From: Methylophilus sp. 42
GTDB taxonomy: Bacteria > Pseudomonadota > Gammaproteobacteria > Burkholderiales > Methylophilaceae
Length of the DNA: 64,000 nt
NCBI RefSeq assembly: GCF_000384155.1
Contig: NZ_KB913031.1
Coordinates: 1,116,001 to 1,180,000, forward strand
Reading direction: 5' to 3'
Below, piece by piece: positions 62,045 to 64,000 of this stretch (the stretch's first letter is position 1; every line of letters begins with the position of its first letter). Position numbers and translations under genes: made by a program. The notes below the pieces were generated by a model. The model searched no databases. It was not told the origin of the DNA and worked only from the letters and a program-made list of their open reading frames with translations.

Positions 62045-64000
62045 ATGCAAAATCAACCATTTAAACGCCAAGTCGTTTCCGCTGAACTAAGCAAATTGCG
62101 GAGTCATTTTCAAACCCTGATTGTAGGCAATGCTAATTACTTTGGTCATTTGCCGGGCGCTGGCTTTCCCAAAGCGGTGCAAAAAATACAAGGCAATACC
62201 CACTATGAGAATCTGGGTTGTCTGGGATTGCAGCCGCAATTTAACCTACTCAAAGCCATTGTTTATATCAACCAGGACAGTGGTTACTCAGGCAGTTTGT
62301 GTTCGGCAGGCTCACAAGAATATATCAGGTTTTATTTATCATTTGACGATGGGGCCACCTGGGTTGATCAGGGGCTGACCAGCTTAAATGTCCATGATGT
62401 GAAGCATGAAGGTCGTTTGGAGTATGCGGTAGAGATGCTGGTGGATATTAAGCGCTATTCATGCAAGAAAGCAAATCAGCTCTTGGCACGCGCCATTTTG
62501 TCCTGGGGGGTTGCGCCGCCTGCCAATACCCCACATTACACACCAGTGTGGGGCAATGTGGTGAATGCACATATCCTGGCCCAGCCGGTACAAAGCCTGC
62601 TGCTTAAAGATGTGATTGATAGTGCAATCTTGAAAGACGTGAGTGAATTGATCGATCTGGATCTGAAAATTCCCACCGCCGTATTGCCTGTCAATTATGT
62701 TGCTCTGGAGCAAAGCTATCAAGAAGCGCAGTTAGCCCCACATCGGTTGGCTTATCCTTTAGTGCAAACATTGATGGCGCAGCCTGCCCAACTCAGTGCT
62801 TTGCAGGCGCAGGTAAAACACTCGTTTGGTCCGCTGAAGTTTGACTGGTCTAAAGTCGTAGAGAGCATTGCCAATACCGATGGCAATATCGATTTTGAAG
62901 AGCTTAATTGTATTGGCCTGCAACCCAGAGCAACGCTGGACCATTTGGTTGGCGTGTTAAAAATCAAGAAATCACAGGGCTATTCAGGCAACTTGTGTAC
63001 CAAGGGCAGTCAGGAGTATGTGCGTTTTTACCTCGATTTTGGCGCGGGCTGGCAAGACATGGGCCTCACTTCGGTGCAGGTGCATGATATCAATAGCTTG
63101 CCCAAAGATGGTTTTAACTATGCGGTGTTTCTACCTGTTGATTTGAGTCAGTATAAAAAACCCTGCAAGCAGGGGCCCGTTTACGCCAAAATGCGCGCGA
63201 TCCTTTCCTGGAGCTCACCGCCACCCGCCAATACGCCAGACTATAAGCCTGTGTGGGGCAATACTGAAAACACCACCGTCATGTTAACACCAGGCATGAT
63301 TGACCAAAGCTGGAAGCCGGCCCCGATGATTACGGCGGTTTGTGGGCAAAGTATTGCCGACATTCATCCGACGACGGGGACATTGACCAACGCCGCATTC
63401 AGCGATGCACCGTTTGGCAACAGTCTCTGGATTAGCGGCCATATTGGCAATGCCCCAGATGCGAGTAGTGGGGTAGCCAAGCTCAAGTACCGCTTGAACT
63501 ACAGCACGGATGGTATCACCTTTAAACCGGTTGCTAACGCATTCAAACTGGCGTTGGAGCAGTTAAGTGGCGGTACCTGGACCTTCCCCGCACCCGTCAC
63601 GCAAGCACCGCTGGCAGATGGCTATATTGAATATCAGGAAGATTTGATTGCGCCGCTACAAACCTTTGTCAATCTGGATATTCTAGGCGTTTTGCACACG
63701 GCAGGCGATGCCAGCCCTTACCGCTGGCTGCAGATGGAAGTCGTGGATCCTTTAAATCCGGCGACCACTTATTTATCGAATACGATTAAGGTTCGGGTGG
63801 ATAACGCCGCCCCGACCGCCAGCATTACCATGGATCAAGGGCCTTGTTCTGATATTAAAGTCGGTGATGCCATTACCGGCAGTTATAGCGCGGCAGACGA
63901 TTTTCTGGGGAGCGTTTCGATTGCGATTCTTGGTAATCCGGGTGGCGTGTTAACTAAAATACCCGTTGTGCTCACATCAAGCAATGAGTCTGGCACCTGG
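62045..64000 (+). CDS. Large protein with duplicated Cys-containing module, 3' end missing
   Basis: Open for 652 codons to the window edge; the C-terminus is outside. I do not recognise it. GAGG lies before the ATG. There is no signal peptide or membrane helix. Two copies of a ~120-residue module (residues ~51-172 and ~278-406) share GLQP, GYSG-x-LC-xx-GSQEY-x-RFYL, GLTS-xx-VHD, a YAV segment, RAILSW-xx-PPANTP-x-Y and PVWGN. Three cysteines per copy are aligned (59/86/140 and 289/318/374). The second module is followed by a beta-rich region with Ig-like character (e.g. NAAPTASITMDQGP, residues ~588-600). The modules suggest a binding or structural protein; export without a signal peptide or a cytoplasmic role is open. 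Confidence 0.8.
   Translation, partial: MQNQPFKRQVVSAELSKLRSHFQTLIVGNANYFGHLPGAGFPKAVQKIQGNTHYENLGCLGLQPQFNLLKAIVYINQDSGYSGSLCSAGSQEYIRFYLSFDDGATWVDQGLTSLNVHDVKHEGRLEYAVEMLVDIKRYSCKKANQLLARAILSWGVAPPANTPHYTPVWGNVVNAHILAQPVQSLLLKDVIDSAILKDVSELIDLDLKIPTAVLPVNYVALEQSYQEAQLAPHRLAYPLVQTLMAQPAQLSALQAQVKHSFGPLKFDWSKVVESIANTDGNIDFEELNCIGLQPRATLDHLVGVLKIKKSQGYSGNLCTKGSQEYVRFYLDFGAGWQDMGLTSVQVHDINSLPKDGFNYAVFLPVDLSQYKKPCKQGPVYAKMRAILSWSSPPPANTPDYKPVWGNTENTTVMLTPGMIDQSWKPAPMITAVCGQSIADIHPTTGTLTNAAFSDAPFGNSLWISGHIGNAPDASSGVAKLKYRLNYSTDGITFKPVANAFKLALEQLSGGTWTFPAPVTQAPLADGYIEYQEDLIAPLQTFVNLDILGVLHTAGDASPYRWLQMEVVDPLNPATTYLSNTIKVRVDNAAPTASITMDQGPCSDIKVGDAITGSYSAADDFLGSVSIAILGNPGGVLTKIPVVLTSSNESGTW

Noticed and set aside
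62130-62378. Alternative 82-codon plus-strand frame at the right end
   Set aside because: It lies out of frame inside the 652-codon protein whose internal duplication proves the main frame.
1-64000. CRISPR arrays, insertion sequences or prophage
   Set aside because: No regularly spaced repeats, transposase, integrase or phage structural genes were seen on either strand.

Overview
The window (about 50-52% GC by eye) looks like a chromosomal segment of a methylotrophic betaproteobacterium, most likely a member of the Methylophilaceae. This is an inference from three things: an mxaRSACKL-type methanol-dehydrogenase maturation cluster, a nuo operon that ends in the DUF2818 gene typical of betaproteobacteria, and beta/gamma-type rpsB-tsf-pyrH-frr-uppS-cdsA-dxr-rseP-bamA-skp-lpxD-fabZ-lpxA-lpxB-rnhB synteny. 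No insertion sequence, prophage or CRISPR array was seen.

Layout. 1-11.9 kb: nuoE (3' end) to nuoN plus DUF2818, the respiratory complex I operon. 12-18 kb: small accessory genes (PAP2 phosphatase, two DUF2798 membrane proteins, a LysR and two TetR regulators, a short-chain dehydrogenase, cold-shock protein, infA, and an unrecognised membrane protein next to the mxa cluster). 18.2-23.6 kb: mxaRSACKL, which activates or assembles methanol dehydrogenase; the structural mxaFJGI genes are not in the window. 23.6-33.3 kb: a phosphate island with a metallophosphoesterase, a zinc-phospholipase-C-like protein, a lipid-type glycosyltransferase, pstSCAB, and a DUF47-PiT pair. PHO-box-like 11-bp repeats lie in front of the PLC-like gene, the glycosyltransferase, pstS and DUF47, which suggests one phosphate-starvation regulon covering uptake and probably membrane-lipid remodelling.

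33.4-39.7 kb: prfB with its +1 programmed frameshift, a degenerate EF-hand protein overlapping a YchJ-like gene, an ASCH protein, prfC (with a terminator-like hairpin directly at its start codon) and acs. 39.8-46.6 kb: glnE, a membrane diguanylate cyclase and a dhaL-dhaK dihydroxyacetone kinase pair without dhaM. 46.7-61.4 kb: tRNA-Arg(CCU), then the translation / isoprenoid / outer-membrane / lipid A superoperon. 61.4-64 kb: an AT-richer accessory end with a LuxR-type HTH mini-protein, a long dyad and the first 652 codons of a large unrecognised protein built from two copies of a roughly 120-residue cysteine-containing module.

The most promising novelty candidates are the duplicated-module protein at the right end, the divergent PHO-box intergenic region at 25.7 kb, the prfC start/terminator arrangement, and the three-copy alternating inverted repeat in the PAP2 leader.
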